This document shows positions 1-8,121 of a DNA stretch of 37,332 nucleotides, one piece after another. The notes beneath the pieces are model-generated. The model searched no databases. It was given only the letters and a program-made list of their open reading frames with translations, and was not told the DNA's origin. The position numbers and the translations under genes are program-made. Positions within the stretch are counted from its first letter, which is position 1; the number at the start of each line of letters is the position of its first letter. Location of the stretch: positions 1 to 37,332 of the forward strand of contig CAJTPO010000047.1 of NCBI GenBank assembly GCA_910578115.1, written 5' to 3'. Origin of the DNA: an uncultured Lachnospiraceae bacterium (GTDB lineage Bacteria > Bacillota > Clostridia > Lachnospirales > Lachnospiraceae).

Positions 1-50
1 CGGGTTTCATGACCGCATTGGTGCCTTTCGCAGAAAGGCGGATTATAGAT

Positions 51-686
51 ATGGATATAATCTGGGAAGAGATAATCAAGGATATAGATGCAGCATATAT
101 GAATTTGCTTTATCCACTTAATCAATATATGCGGGAGTCCTTTTCAGAATTGGATTTGGTTATCGATGACAGATGTAATGTCAGTTCTGCCGGGGTAGAA
201 ATAGAAAAGATTGGGCAGGAAAGTCAAAGAAGATCTCATGCGGATAGCAGTAATATAGGTTATGGTAAAAAATTTGGTGAAGGAAATCTATCGAATTTAG
301 AGAGTATTGGCCGTAGGCAAAATTCAGGATTATTGGATGCAATTTTAAATTTATTCAAAAGTAAGCGCAAAAAGGAACAGGAAGAACATGAACGGTTGCT
401 TCGGGAAGTAGACGCATATAATGCAGATGTATCACAGCGGATTGAGGAAGAAATTAGAAGATGCCAGGATGCAAGAACCGATGCCAATGCGGCAATAGAT
501 AAGATGGCAAGACAATTGAGGCTTGTCTTGTCAGATGAAATTAAAGAAAAATTTGACCGGGTTCAAATGACCATTGATAATGCTATTCAGGAGCAGGTGC
601 AATGGGGTGAAGAAATAGATTCCGCTTTGCATGCGTGTAGAGATTTAAAAGATAAAATTTATGAATTACGAAGAGAGATAGGATAA
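51..686 (+). CDS. Coiled-coil protein, first gene of dynamin/radical SAM operon
   Basis: Unrecognised 211-residue protein. The middle and C-terminal parts are long, charged and helical (a lysine-rich SKRKKEQEEHERLL stretch followed by heptad-like helices), so a coiled-coil partner protein is likely; there is no signal peptide or membrane segment. The start at 51 is chosen because AAAGGCGG at 34-41 lies at correct spacing. The frame stays open to an ATG at 9 and to the window edge, so the true start could lie upstream. Only 6 bases separate its stop from the next gene, a GTPase, so the two are probably one transcript and may work together. Function unknown; a regulatory or scaffold partner of the downstream GTPases is inference only. 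Confidence 0.7.
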   Translation: MDIIWEEIIKDIDAAYMNLLYPLNQYMRESFSELDLVIDDRCNVSSAGVEIEKIGQESQRRSHADSSNIGYGKKFGEGNLSNLESIGRRQNSGLLDAILNLFKSKRKKEQEEHERLLREVDAYNADVSQRIEEEIRRCQDARTDANAAIDKMARQLRLVLSDEIKEKFDRVQMTIDNAIQEQVQWGEEIDSALHACRDLKDKIYELRREIG

Positions 687-692
687 AAGATT

Positions 693-1643
693 ATGGGGAA
701 TTTGATCAATAATAAGGAGATAAAATTAGTACGCCAGCACATGGGGGAAGAAGCGGCTGGGCGTTGGGAAGGATTGGAAAAGAAACAAGAAAATGCCGAT
801 GTTATCACCATTGCAAATACCGGGTTATATAGTTCGGGAAAAAGCAGTCTGTTCAATGCCTTATTAGACCAGATTGATAATATGAGATTTCCTGTGGGAG
901 CCATACCTACTACAAAATCTGGTGACAGAGAAAAACTTTCGAGATTTGTGGAAATTATTGATACGCCGGGTATTGATGCTACCTATGAAGATGACAATGT
1001 TGCAGTCAGTATGCTTATGGAATCTGATATCATCTTGATAACACACAACATTAAAACGGGCATGCTGAATCAAAGTGAATATACCTGGATACAAAATATT
1101 GTGAAAAATGTTGGTAAAAGTGAGTTGGCAAAGAGGCTGGTTTTTATATGTACATGGATTGATGAAGTAACAGATGAAGCAGACAGGAAAAAAGTAACAA
1201 ATGAGTTGAAAAGGCAGCTTAATGAGATATTGAACGTGGAAATACCATTTTGGGAGGTGTCCGCAAAAAGATATTGTGTTGCCAGAAAAAAGGAATCTGA
1301 AAAATTAATTATGGCAAGCAATATTCCTCAGTTTCGAGTCTGGTTGCTGGATAAGGCTGAGGAATACAGGAATACTGCAAGTGCGAACAGAAAGCAGGAG
1401 GTTTTGGATCTATGTGTTGTTTCGCGTGATATATTGATGAAAAAGAAATTGGATTACGATATAGAATATGAAAAAATAAAGAAGGAGATCGAAAGACAAT
1501 TTGTACCAAAACAACGATCTTGGGACATGATTCTGGAAAACTTTAAGGAGATGAAGAAAACGGTTCAGAATAAACTGAGGTCGTTAAAAAAAGAAGAATA
1601 TGACAGATATGGTTTTTTTGAACAACAGATAAAGAGCATGTAA
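693..1643 (+). CDS. Small dynamin/Era-like GTPase
   Basis: Predicted GTP-binding protein of 316 residues. The GTPase motifs are visible in order: P-loop GLYSSGKS (residues 44-51), switch I threonine in PTT (72-74), G3 motif DTPG (90-93), and a G4-type TWID (154-157) in place of the usual NKxD. The last third is helical and lysine/glutamate-rich, like the stalk or effector part of bacterial dynamin-like proteins, but the protein is far shorter than a full dynamin. It follows the coiled-coil gene by 6 bases and precedes a small glycine-rich protein by 12. A second, larger dynamin-like GTPase lies two genes downstream; bacterial dynamins often work as unequal pairs, so a heteromeric membrane-remodelling pair is plausible. 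Exact family uncertain. Confidence 0.88.
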   Translation: MGNLINNKEIKLVRQHMGEEAAGRWEGLEKKQENADVITIANTGLYSSGKSSLFNALLDQIDNMRFPVGAIPTTKSGDREKLSRFVEIIDTPGIDATYEDDNVAVSMLMESDIILITHNIKTGMLNQSEYTWIQNIVKNVGKSELAKRLVFICTWIDEVTDEADRKKVTNELKRQLNEILNVEIPFWEVSAKRYCVARKKESEKLIMASNIPQFRVWLLDKAEEYRNTASANRKQEVLDLCVVSRDILMKKKLDYDIEYEKIKKEIERQFVPKQRSWDMILENFKEMKKTVQNKLRSLKKEEYDRYGFFEQQIKSM

Positions 1644-1655
1644 GGAGGATAGCAT

Positions 1656-2075
1656 ATGGCTGTATTGTTTGCAGTTGGCGGCGCTTTCATAGGCGGGCTT
1701 ATTGTTGATACTTTGACGGACGATTATTTTCACAGTGATTATAGTGATTATAGTGATTATGATGATTATGATGATGCGGAGACAAGACGGCTTAAAAGAA
1801 TCGAGACTTTAAAGAGAGATACTGAATTTGCAGCACAGAATTTTTCTGAATATAAGAAATATACTGTAAATCCGGAACTTGAAAGTAGTAGCTTAAAGGC
1901 TGAGACAGCAATGAATGTGTCAGCTGCGGCAATGGATAAGGATGTCAAAAAGAAATTACAGAAACAGATAGATGATCAGCTATTAAAAAAAACAGGAGTG
2001 TTAAGACAAGAATTAGAAGAAATAGATAGTTTACTTTTAAAAATAGACAAAATTGAGAAGGAGAATGCGGAATGA
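1656..2075 (+). CDS. Small glycine-rich membrane-type protein with Tyr-x-Asp repeat
   Basis: Unrecognised 139-residue protein with three parts. Residues 2-18 form a short glycine-containing hydrophobic segment (AVLFAVGGAFIGGLIVD) that could insert in a membrane. Residues about 27-41 are a repeat of Tyr-Ser-Asp and Tyr-Asp-Asp triplets, encoded by an imperfect 9-base tandem repeat at about 1734-1775. The rest is helical with coiled-coil character. AGGAGG just upstream of the ATG supports the start. Its stop overlaps the next start as ATGA (2072-2075), so translation is probably coupled to the dynamin-like gene. It could be a membrane anchor for the GTPases. Because two radical SAM enzymes follow and no other short gene is present, it is also the best in-operon candidate for a modified peptide substrate (inference). 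Confidence 0.8.
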   Translation: MAVLFAVGGAFIGGLIVDTLTDDYFHSDYSDYSDYDDYDDAETRRLKRIETLKRDTEFAAQNFSEYKKYTVNPELESSSLKAETAMNVSAAAMDKDVKKKLQKQIDDQLLKKTGVLRQELEEIDSLLLKIDKIEKENAE

Positions 2076-3814
2076 ATAGTATAGGCTCTATTAATTCTTT
2101 TGTAGATACAATGTTGGAAAGCAAAGCACAATTTGAAAATATTAAAGCTTCGTTTGAACAAAAAAGTGATTTATTAGATGATATTATCAATAATTTCAGA
2201 CAGGAAATTGAATCGATCCTGAATGTAAAGATTTTGGTTGAGGACGAAGATATGCAGAGACTGTATAATGGAGCCTCTGATGAACTGGTAAAAATGCTTA
2301 AGGGCGTGACAAACAGCATTGAAAATATACAAAAAGGCATGAAGTTTATTACAGATTATGAACAATCCTTTAATGTGGTGGTTTTTGGCAAGGTTAAGGC
2401 GGGAAAGAGCTATCTGGGTAATTTTATCATGGGAAATGTAATCAGAGATTTGGGCATATCTTCTTCGTACGATAAGTTTGAAAGGCCAAAGGTTGAGGTG
2501 TATGATCGGGGAAATGTTTCTACACGCGAAAAATTATCAGAGATTTCGGAAGAAGGAAATGAGGGGTTTCGGGTTGATCCCAACGAGGCAACCAGTGCAA
2601 TTCAACTTTTTAAGCTCGGTGGAATGACTTGGTTTGATACACCCGGGATAGGGAGCGTTACCTGGGAAAATGAGATGTTGGCCAAAGATTATGTAGATAA
2701 TGCAGATCTTATTGTGTATACCAGCAATTCAGATGCAGCTGGTACGCGGCAGGATTTTACAGAAATGAAGGCATTATATGAAAAAGGGAAAACTTTTCTT
2801 CTCTTATTAACACAATCGGATGCTGTAGAAGAGGATTGCGACGATGACGGTGAGATTGTCAGCGTTATTTTACCGAAATCAGATAAAGACCGTATGGATA
2901 CGGAACTTTATATGTGTAATACTTTGCGGGATATTGGAATTCCCAGTCTTTCACAAGGAAAGGAAATTTTGACTGTATCTACCAAACTGGCATTGACAGC
3001 GTTGGAAAATCATGATGAGGAAATGTTCCAAGCCAGCAATATTGGTAAACTTTTAGATATCCTGAAAGAAATCACAAAGAATGAGGGGGCTGCTTTAAAA
3101 CGCAAGACGCCGGGGAATCGAATCAATGCAACGGTCAATGATATAATAGATAAGTTAGGACAGAGTAACTCTAAATTAGAAGAATACAGGCGGAGTTTAT
3201 TGGATAAAAAGCAAAGTCTGTCGGAGCGAAGTGATGAGCTTTTAGTGCAGATGCAACATCAATGTCTGACGAGGATTAACAGAATAATCCGTCAGAAAAG
3301 TAATGAGGTGGAAGGTAATGGAAGTGCTATTACCGGCGAAGCACTGACGCAGATGTTGAGTGAAGAAATATGTAAAGTATTGCGGGAAACATGTATTGAC
3401 GAATTTTCAGAAAGCTGTGATATTTTATCTCAATATACAGAGAAACTTCAGCTTGAGAATGTTGGAGAACTAAAAATGAGAACTGATGAAATTACATATA
3501 CTCTTCATAAAGTTGTCAGAGTATCAAGGGATCCGGAAGGACTTTGGGAGCACGTATGTTCATTTTTTGGAAAACAATATTATAGAAGTGATGTTAAAGA
3601 CGTTGAGAAAAAGTCTATGGTTAAATTGGGAGTGAATGAACAACAAATACAGACGCTTGCCAAAGATCGTCTGGCAGAACTTTTTGAGTCGGAAGTACCT
3701 GATATGATGAAGAAAATATGTGACTACATCATAAAGCCCATTATGGAAATGCATGAATTGGCAGAAGAATATATTGAAAATGCAATATCCGGATTGGAAA
3801 AAATAAAATGTTGA
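2072..3814 (+). CDS. Dynamin-family large GTPase
   Basis: A 580-residue dynamin-like protein. The first 95 residues are helical, then the GTPase domain shows P-loop GKVKAGKS (106-113), G3 DTPG (189-192) and G4 TQSD (247-250). The C-terminal half (about 330-580) is a long helical region matching the stalk of bacterial dynamin-like proteins. No clear transmembrane helix is present, so membrane contact would be peripheral or through a partner. Members of this family hydrolyse GTP and assemble on membranes; some bacterial members protect membranes or act in phage defence. The start overlaps the preceding gene by 4 bases and the stop overlaps the radical SAM gene by 7, so it sits in the middle of a coupled operon. 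Family assignment is firm, role is not. Confidence 0.9.
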   Translation: MNSIGSINSFVDTMLESKAQFENIKASFEQKSDLLDDIINNFRQEIESILNVKILVEDEDMQRLYNGASDELVKMLKGVTNSIENIQKGMKFITDYEQSFNVVVFGKVKAGKSYLGNFIMGNVIRDLGISSSYDKFERPKVEVYDRGNVSTREKLSEISEEGNEGFRVDPNEATSAIQLFKLGGMTWFDTPGIGSVTWENEMLAKDYVDNADLIVYTSNSDAAGTRQDFTEMKALYEKGKTFLLLLTQSDAVEEDCDDDGEIVSVILPKSDKDRMDTELYMCNTLRDIGIPSLSQGKEILTVSTKLALTALENHDEEMFQASNIGKLLDILKEITKNEGAALKRKTPGNRINATVNDIIDKLGQSNSKLEEYRRSLLDKKQSLSERSDELLVQMQHQCLTRINRIIRQKSNEVEGNGSAITGEALTQMLSEEICKVLRETCIDEFSESCDILSQYTEKLQLENVGELKMRTDEITYTLHKVVRVSRDPEGLWEHVCSFFGKQYYRSDVKDVEKKSMVKLGVNEQQIQTLAKDRLAELFESEVPDMMKKICDYIIKPIMEMHELAEEYIENAISGLEKIKC

Positions 3815-4947
3815 CTTTAATCTTAAAAGTTACAAATGCCTGTAATATGAGTTGTCAGTATTGCTCGGTTGGAGATAAATCAGATTTTGTTATAATGTCA
3901 GAAGATGAAATGGACAAAGCGTTTGAATGGTTTTGCAATTATGCTAAAGACAGGAGAGAGAAGAAAGTTTCCATAATTCTTCATGGTGGGGAACCTATGT
4001 TGGTTCCAGCAGAGCAATATGATCGATCTTTGAGAAAAATGCTGAATAACTACAGCGATATCCAGTTTACATTTAGAATTCAGACGAACGGTACAATACT
4101 TAGCGACACCTATCTTGCATTGTTTCAAAAATATGCATTCCATGTCGGTATTTCATTAGATGGATTAGATAGTGTACATGACAGGCAAAGAAGAGATATA
4201 TTCGGAAGAGGAACTTTTGACTTGATATTCCGAAATATTCGTAAGCTGCAATCAGATAATTTACCGGTGTCGTCACTTATGGTTTTGACGAAGAATTCTT
4301 TAAACGCGGATTATGGATATCTGGATTATCTGTCTGAATATTATATACCTGTTAAAATAAACCCGCTGTTAAAAATAGGGAACGCACTGGTGCATGAGGA
4401 ATTATGTCTTGATGAAGGGGATTATGGACGATATTTAATTGATTTACATAAATATGTATTAGAGCAGGAAATAGGGATTCACATCTCACCATTGGCGGAA
4501 TTGCAACAAGCTATTATTCATGAAGCTGAACCACGGGGGTGCGTATTTCATGGGTCGTGTAGTAATAGTTTTATTTGCATAGATCAGATGGGAACATTGT
4601 ATCCATGTGGAAGGTTTGCAGACCAGCATAAATGTATTTTAGGAAATATCTATGAAGGAATTACAAAAGAAGGAAAAAGGATACAGGAGAATTTGTATGC
4701 AAGAAGATCACATAAACTTCCAGAGAAGTGCCAAAGTTGTAAATATATAAAATTATGTCATGCGGGCTGTAGTGCAGTTACCGAAGTTGGGGAAACAGGG
4801 CAGCCAAGTGTGATGTGCAAAGATTACTGTATTCTGTTTGATTATCTATATGGAGAAGGATTAAGAAAGTATAAAAAGTATCTTTTGAAGAAGAAGGAAC
4901 AAATTGAAAAACAAATTTTGACATTTAGGAATGCATATGAGTTATGA
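3808..4947 (+). CDS. Radical SAM/SPASM domain enzyme
   Basis: A 379-residue radical SAM enzyme. The N-terminal cluster motif CNMSCQYC (Cys12, 16, 19) binds the 4Fe-4S cluster that cleaves S-adenosylmethionine, and GGEP (60-63) is the usual SAM-contact motif. The C-terminus carries a full set of SPASM cysteines: Cys257 and Cys267 around Gly262, then CxxCx5CxxxC (308, 311, 317, 321) and Cys337/Cys341, which bind auxiliary clusters. SPASM enzymes mostly modify peptides (thioether, cyclophane or other crosslinks), although some act on other substrates. The gene overlaps the dynamin-like gene by 7 bases and the next radical SAM gene by 17, so it belongs to the operon. No dedicated precursor peptide gene is seen nearby; the Tyr-x-Asp repeat protein two genes upstream is the most suggestive candidate. 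Confidence 0.92.
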   Translation: MLTLILKVTNACNMSCQYCSVGDKSDFVIMSEDEMDKAFEWFCNYAKDRREKKVSIILHGGEPMLVPAEQYDRSLRKMLNNYSDIQFTFRIQTNGTILSDTYLALFQKYAFHVGISLDGLDSVHDRQRRDIFGRGTFDLIFRNIRKLQSDNLPVSSLMVLTKNSLNADYGYLDYLSEYYIPVKINPLLKIGNALVHEELCLDEGDYGRYLIDLHKYVLEQEIGIHISPLAELQQAIIHEAEPRGCVFHGSCSNSFICIDQMGTLYPCGRFADQHKCILGNIYEGITKEGKRIQENLYARRSHKLPEKCQSCKYIKLCHAGCSAVTEVGETGQPSVMCKDYCILFDYLYGEGLRKYKKYLLKKKEQIEKQILTFRNAYEL

Positions 4948-6628
4948 ATTATTACTTATGAACATTGCAAGGAATGCATCTGAGCGTTTACCTCATTTCC
5001 GCGAGTGCCTCGGGCAACATCTTATTGCTTCTTATGTAGAGCAATATGGATATAGTGTAAGGGTATATTCGGGGGATGTATTGGAATGTGAAAAGGTTCT
5101 TTGCAGGGAAATAGAATTTCATAAAGTTCGTATGATAGGGTTTTATATAGGTGCGGATACATTATCCGTAGTAATAAATGTGATTAAATGGCTGAAAAAA
5201 AAGTATTCTGTGACGGTTTTTGTAGGCGGGCCAGAAGCATATGCTACGGGAAAAGATTTCTTGAAAAGCTGTCCGTGTGATTATGTAATTCCGGGAGAAG
5301 GCGAGAAGCCTGTATTAGGGCTTTTAAAGTATGTAATAGATGGTTATGGTGTTCTTAAAAATATACGGAGCCTGAGATATTGTGATGATACTGGAACTTA
5401 TTATGAAAACGCGTTGGAGGAGCCGATTCAGGATTTAGATTCTCTGCCATTTCCAAAAAGAAAGAATAGTTTGAATAAGACTTTTCGGATGAATTCATCA
5501 ATTGGGATTTTGACGGGGAGAGGGTGCCCTTATCACTGTAGTTTTTGTTTCGAAGGAGCTACATCGAAATTGGTACGTTTTCGTAGTGTAAAAAATGTCA
5601 TTGCGGAGATAGAAGAGGTACATAAAGAAAATCCAAATTTGAAATGTGTAAATGTGTATGACGATACATTTACATTACAGCGGCAGAGAATAGAAGAATT
5701 TTGTAAATATATGAAGAGGAAGGGGCTATTGTGGACCTGTGAAGGTCATGTAGCCAGAATCTGCCATGAACCGGATCTTATGAAAAAAATGGTAGAGAGC
5801 GGCTTGATTGCAATGCAGATCGGAATAGAGAGCGGAAGCAGGAAAGTGCTGGAAGCGTATAATAAGAATACAACGCCGGAGATGATACAGAAAGCAGTAA
5901 GTATTTGTAAGCAGGCAGGCCTTATTACACTGGAAGGAAATTATATTATTGGCGGGGCATTTGAGACGGAAGAAACGATACATGAAAGTATAGAGCATGC
6001 CAAAAGTCTTTTGGAGATAGGACGGGGCATGATAGAATTAAGTACTGTATTTTTTGCACCTTATTGTGGTACGCCGATTACTAAAAATCCAGAAAAATTT
6101 GGTATTACAATAGAGAAAGAGTTGAATAAGCATATTGTTTTCACTATGCGTGATGCGGTCGTGACTACAAATGGTATGTCAACAGAGCAGATTATAAAGG
6201 CCAAGCAAAAGTTTGATGAAGAAATAACAAAAAAGTATTATTTAGAGGCAATAAAGTGTACAAAAACGGAATTGCTCAGGGGCGCAAGCCGTAATAATCG
6301 TCAAATGCGGATTAACCCTAACTGGTGTATTGCATGGGAGAGATATTCTTATCTAAAAAATTTTATGAGGCATTTTGATATACGCGAGCAAACAATAGAT
6401 AGCCATAAGTTCCCGGTTAGAACAGTCAGCGAATACATTTATAAAGAGGATGTATTGTTGGCTGGTGATGTAAAACTACAGGGGATGGATGCGAAATATG
6501 TAGTATGGGCAGATGGAAGGCGCTCAATCTGTGAGATTGCAGAACAAGAGGGAATAGTTCTTGAGCAGGTGCTCGATAAATATACAGAATTGAATGAGAA
6601 GGGTTATGTTTATTTTTCTAAATTTTAG
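4931..6628 (+). CDS. B12-binding radical SAM enzyme with PqqD-like C-terminal domain
   Basis: A 565-residue protein. Residues about 5-140 resemble a cobalamin-binding Rossmann domain (VGGPEAYATG near 98-107, then IPGEGE at 120-125), followed by a radical SAM core with CPYHCSFC (Cys199, 203, 206). Such enzymes carry out methylations, ring rearrangements or other difficult radical reactions. The last 70 residues contain a segment (about 525-565, GRRSICEIAEQEG then YTELNEKGYVYF) with the pattern of PqqD-like winged-helix domains, which bind leader peptides in RiPP pathways. The gene overlaps the SPASM gene by 17 bases. Met3 (4937) is an alternative start. Two different radical SAM enzymes in tandem suggest a two-step modification; the substrate is unknown. 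Confidence 0.88.
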   Translation: MHMSYELLLMNIARNASERLPHFRECLGQHLIASYVEQYGYSVRVYSGDVLECEKVLCREIEFHKVRMIGFYIGADTLSVVINVIKWLKKKYSVTVFVGGPEAYATGKDFLKSCPCDYVIPGEGEKPVLGLLKYVIDGYGVLKNIRSLRYCDDTGTYYENALEEPIQDLDSLPFPKRKNSLNKTFRMNSSIGILTGRGCPYHCSFCFEGATSKLVRFRSVKNVIAEIEEVHKENPNLKCVNVYDDTFTLQRQRIEEFCKYMKRKGLLWTCEGHVARICHEPDLMKKMVESGLIAMQIGIESGSRKVLEAYNKNTTPEMIQKAVSICKQAGLITLEGNYIIGGAFETEETIHESIEHAKSLLEIGRGMIELSTVFFAPYCGTPITKNPEKFGITIEKELNKHIVFTMRDAVVTTNGMSTEQIIKAKQKFDEEITKKYYLEAIKCTKTELLRGASRNNRQMRINPNWCIAWERYSYLKNFMRHFDIREQTIDSHKFPVRTVSEYIYKEDVLLAGDVKLQGMDAKYVVWADGRRSICEIAEQEGIVLEQVLDKYTELNEKGYVYFSKF

Positions 6629-6644
6629 AGAGGTATAAAATAAG

Positions 6645-7523
6645 ATGAGCTTGGCACTTGTATTTGCGGGAGGTGGAGGAAAAGGCGCATATGAAATAGG
6701 GGTTTGGAGAGCGCTTAAGGAATGTGGGCTGGAGGATTCTTTTAAGAGTGTAATCGGTACTTCGGTGGGGGCATTGAACGCTGCATTGTTTGGACAACAA
6801 AATATTGATACAGCGATCAGGATATGGAAGGAAATCTCACCTGGCAAAATGTTGGTCTCTAATGTCGATGGAAGGGGTGCTATTACAAGCCAGGCGGGAT
6901 TGAAGAGTTTGTTGCAGGCAAATATGACTGGAAGATTACAGAAAAATGTATATGTTTGTTGTTCAAGGGCCGAGACGACGAAGAATATATTGGAAGATTT
7001 ATTTTCAGAGGGAGAATCACTTTATTATAAAAGTAAGGATATCGTTGGAGTAAATCTGACAGAAAGAATTTTTCCTGAATATAAAAAATTGAATGATTTT
7101 TCGAAAAGTAAGCAAATAGAATATTTGCTCGCGTCTGCTGCCCTTCCTGTAGTTTACGATCCGATTTATATTGATGGGAAAAAATATAGAGACGGCGGGA
7201 TTATAAAGGATCATAATATACCATATCCAAAGGCTTTTGAACTTGGTTATCGCAAGGTTTTAGCTGTAAGTTTAGAAAAAGAGATTTCAGGAGTCAAAAC
7301 CTTCCGACAAGGACAAGTATATATATTGAGTCCTTCACAGTCATTGGGGAATACATTTGATGGTACCATTGATTTCGATGCACAAAATGCCATTTGGCGT
7401 ATGAACCTTGGATATATGGATTTTATGAAACATAAAGAAGATATTTTGTCTTTTTTGAAGCAGGTAGAAATATCGACCAAAATACCAGATCATATAAGAA
7501 AAAAGATCAAAAAAATGGTCTAG
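6645..7523 (+). CDS. Patatin-like phospholipase
   Basis: A 292-residue patatin-family lipid hydrolase with all key motifs: glycine-rich oxyanion loop GGGGKG (9-14), nucleophile elbow GTSVG with Ser40, and the aspartate of the Ser-Asp dyad in DGG (Asp183). Patatins cleave acyl chains from membrane phospholipids; in several phage-defence systems they are the toxic effector. There is no signal peptide, so it would act on the inner leaflet from the cytoplasm. The ATG follows a GAGAGG site and lies 16 bases after the B12-radical SAM gene, so it belongs to the same operon. Membrane-binding GTPases plus a membrane-degrading enzyme fit a common membrane target. Family call is firm; effector role is inference. 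Confidence 0.92.
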   Translation: MSLALVFAGGGGKGAYEIGVWRALKECGLEDSFKSVIGTSVGALNAALFGQQNIDTAIRIWKEISPGKMLVSNVDGRGAITSQAGLKSLLQANMTGRLQKNVYVCCSRAETTKNILEDLFSEGESLYYKSKDIVGVNLTERIFPEYKKLNDFSKSKQIEYLLASAALPVVYDPIYIDGKKYRDGGIIKDHNIPYPKAFELGYRKVLAVSLEKEISGVKTFRQGQVYILSPSQSLGNTFDGTIDFDAQNAIWRMNLGYMDFMKHKEDILSFLKQVEISTKIPDHIRKKIKKMV

Positions 7524-7537
7524 AGGAGAAAATACAT

Positions 7538-8098
7538 ATGGTTACATTCATCCCACCCTATCCAGGTGAAGAAATATTCCCTGGGCTTGCCCAAACATCA
7601 ATCCAAAATCTATGGAGAAATCGATTTTGTGGTAGTCTGCGACAGAGGTGTTGCATGTCTGGAGGTCAAGGGAGGGCGCATCGAGTGTCGGGATGGACAA
7701 TGGATATTCAAAGACCGGTACGGTGAGGTTCTCAAATAATCCTCATGTGAAAAATATTCTTGTAGCCTGTGGCGTAGTTTTTCCAGATATTTATTTTGCG
7801 GCCTCTTCACAGGAGATTATTCCTGAGATTGTCTATGATGCCAAGACAATGTCTGTTACGGAATATATGAAGGGATGCTTTCTCAGACGGATGTTGTTGT
7901 AAACGTGTTGGGCAGTGATGCGGAAGAGAAAAAAGATACACCGGAATATGCAGCAATCCAGAGCTTTAAAGGGCTGGATTCTAAGATTGTTATATTATTT
8001 GGCATGAAAAAAATGTTCGAGATAATAATTTTTCAAAATATATTTATATTGCAGGAACCCGGGCAAGAACATTACTGTATGTGATGGAATCTAAGTGA
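7538..8098 (+). pseudogene. Decayed NERD-domain / UvrD-type helicase gene
   Basis: A broken gene readable only by changing frames. From the ATG at 7538 (with a good AGAGGAG site) the protein begins VTFIPPYPGEEIFPGL. After a frame change the NERD nuclease core appears, with YGEIDFVVVCDRGVACLEVK around 7595-7660. A stretch NNPHVKNILVACGVVFPDIY follows near 7735-7795, then IQSFKGLDSKIVILFG near 7950-8005. Another shift gives SKYIYIAGTRARTLLYV, the end of a UvrD-type helicase, to the TGA at 8096. Most of the helicase body is deleted, since a full protein would be several times longer. The intact ribosome site 15 bases after the patatin gene suggests it was once the last gene of the operon. NERD-helicase proteins are linked to DNA processing and sometimes to defence islands. 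Confidence 0.8.
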
Positions 8099-8121
8099 TT
8101 TTGGAGTAAAGGAGCGGTTTT

